DNA of 5,757 nucleotides from Sphingobacteriaceae bacterium. GTDB taxonomy: Bacteria > Bacteroidota > Bacteroidia > Sphingobacteriales > Sphingobacteriaceae. The first letter of the stretch is position 1. Each line of letters starts with the position of its first letter. Of this stretch, positions 5,706 to 5,757 are shown piece by piece. The stretch spans positions 1-5,757 of the forward strand of contig JAIPAN010000088.1 of the NCBI GenBank assembly GCA_021740025.1. Direction: 5' to 3'. Under the pieces are notes generated by a model. That model ran no database searches and was not told the origin of the DNA. It was given only the letters and a program-made list of their open reading frames with translations. The position numbers were made by a program, and so were the translations under genes.

Positions 5706-5713
5706 TATATTTG
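5706..5713 (+). promoter_or_regulatory. Candidate -7 box for a gene beyond the right edge
   Basis: TATATTTG matches TAnnTTTG exactly in the AT-rich tail after tadA. No ATG follows on the plus strand before the window ends, so any gene it serves lies outside. There is no TTG at the usual -33 distance and the tail is AT-rich, so a chance match is possible. I see no clear terminator for tadA in 5674-5757. Confidence 0.3.
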
Positions 5714-5757
5714 TATATAGTATTTATCTGAAAACTAATTTAAAATAAACCTCATAT

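Overview
The window reads as an ordinary chromosomal segment of a member of the Bacteroidota. Three things point there: the CarB sequence has the form I know from that phylum; a TAnnTTTG box (the -7 element of Bacteroidota sigma-A promoters) lies just upstream of several genes; and there are no clear Shine-Dalgarno sequences. No mobile element, CRISPR array, rRNA or tRNA gene is visible, and no base-composition shift suggests transfer.

Layout from left to right. (1) Positions 1-1639, minus strand: the first 546 codons of carB, the large subunit of carbamoyl-phosphate synthase, cut by the left edge. (2) Positions 1640-2035: a 396-bp divergent spacer without a gene. It holds a cluster of mutually exclusive hairpins directly before carB, including one pairing that covers the carB start codon, and a strong bidirectional terminator-like hairpin in the middle. 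(3) Positions 2036-3159, plus strand: a two-gene cassette for nicotinamide riboside salvage, the transporter pnuC and a stand-alone NadR-type ribosylnicotinamide kinase, overlapping by 4 bp. (4) Positions 3176-3961, plus strand: a TerC-family membrane protein, probably a manganese/metal transporter, 16 bp behind the kinase and possibly with its own promoter. (5) Positions 3958-5145, minus strand: rlmI, a 23S rRNA cytosine methyltransferase, whose stop codon overlaps the TerC stop by 4 bp. (6) Positions 5197-5673, plus strand: tadA, the tRNA adenosine-34 deaminase, divergent from rlmI across a 51-bp spacer with a perfect TAnnTTTG box facing each gene. (7) Positions 5674-5757: a short tail with another TAnnTTTG box, probably for a gene beyond the edge.

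Functionally, pnuC and the kinase form one pathway: the riboside is imported, then trapped by phosphorylation to NMN, which another enzyme must convert to NAD. rlmI and tadA both modify RNA of the translation machinery and share a compact divergent promoter region. carB (pyrimidine and arginine precursor) and the TerC protein look like unrelated neighbours. I found no convincing new biological system. The observations most worth checking are the structured carB leader, the orphan terminator in the divergent spacer, and the promoter-to-start spacing that predicts leaderless mRNAs for rlmI, tadA and the TerC gene.
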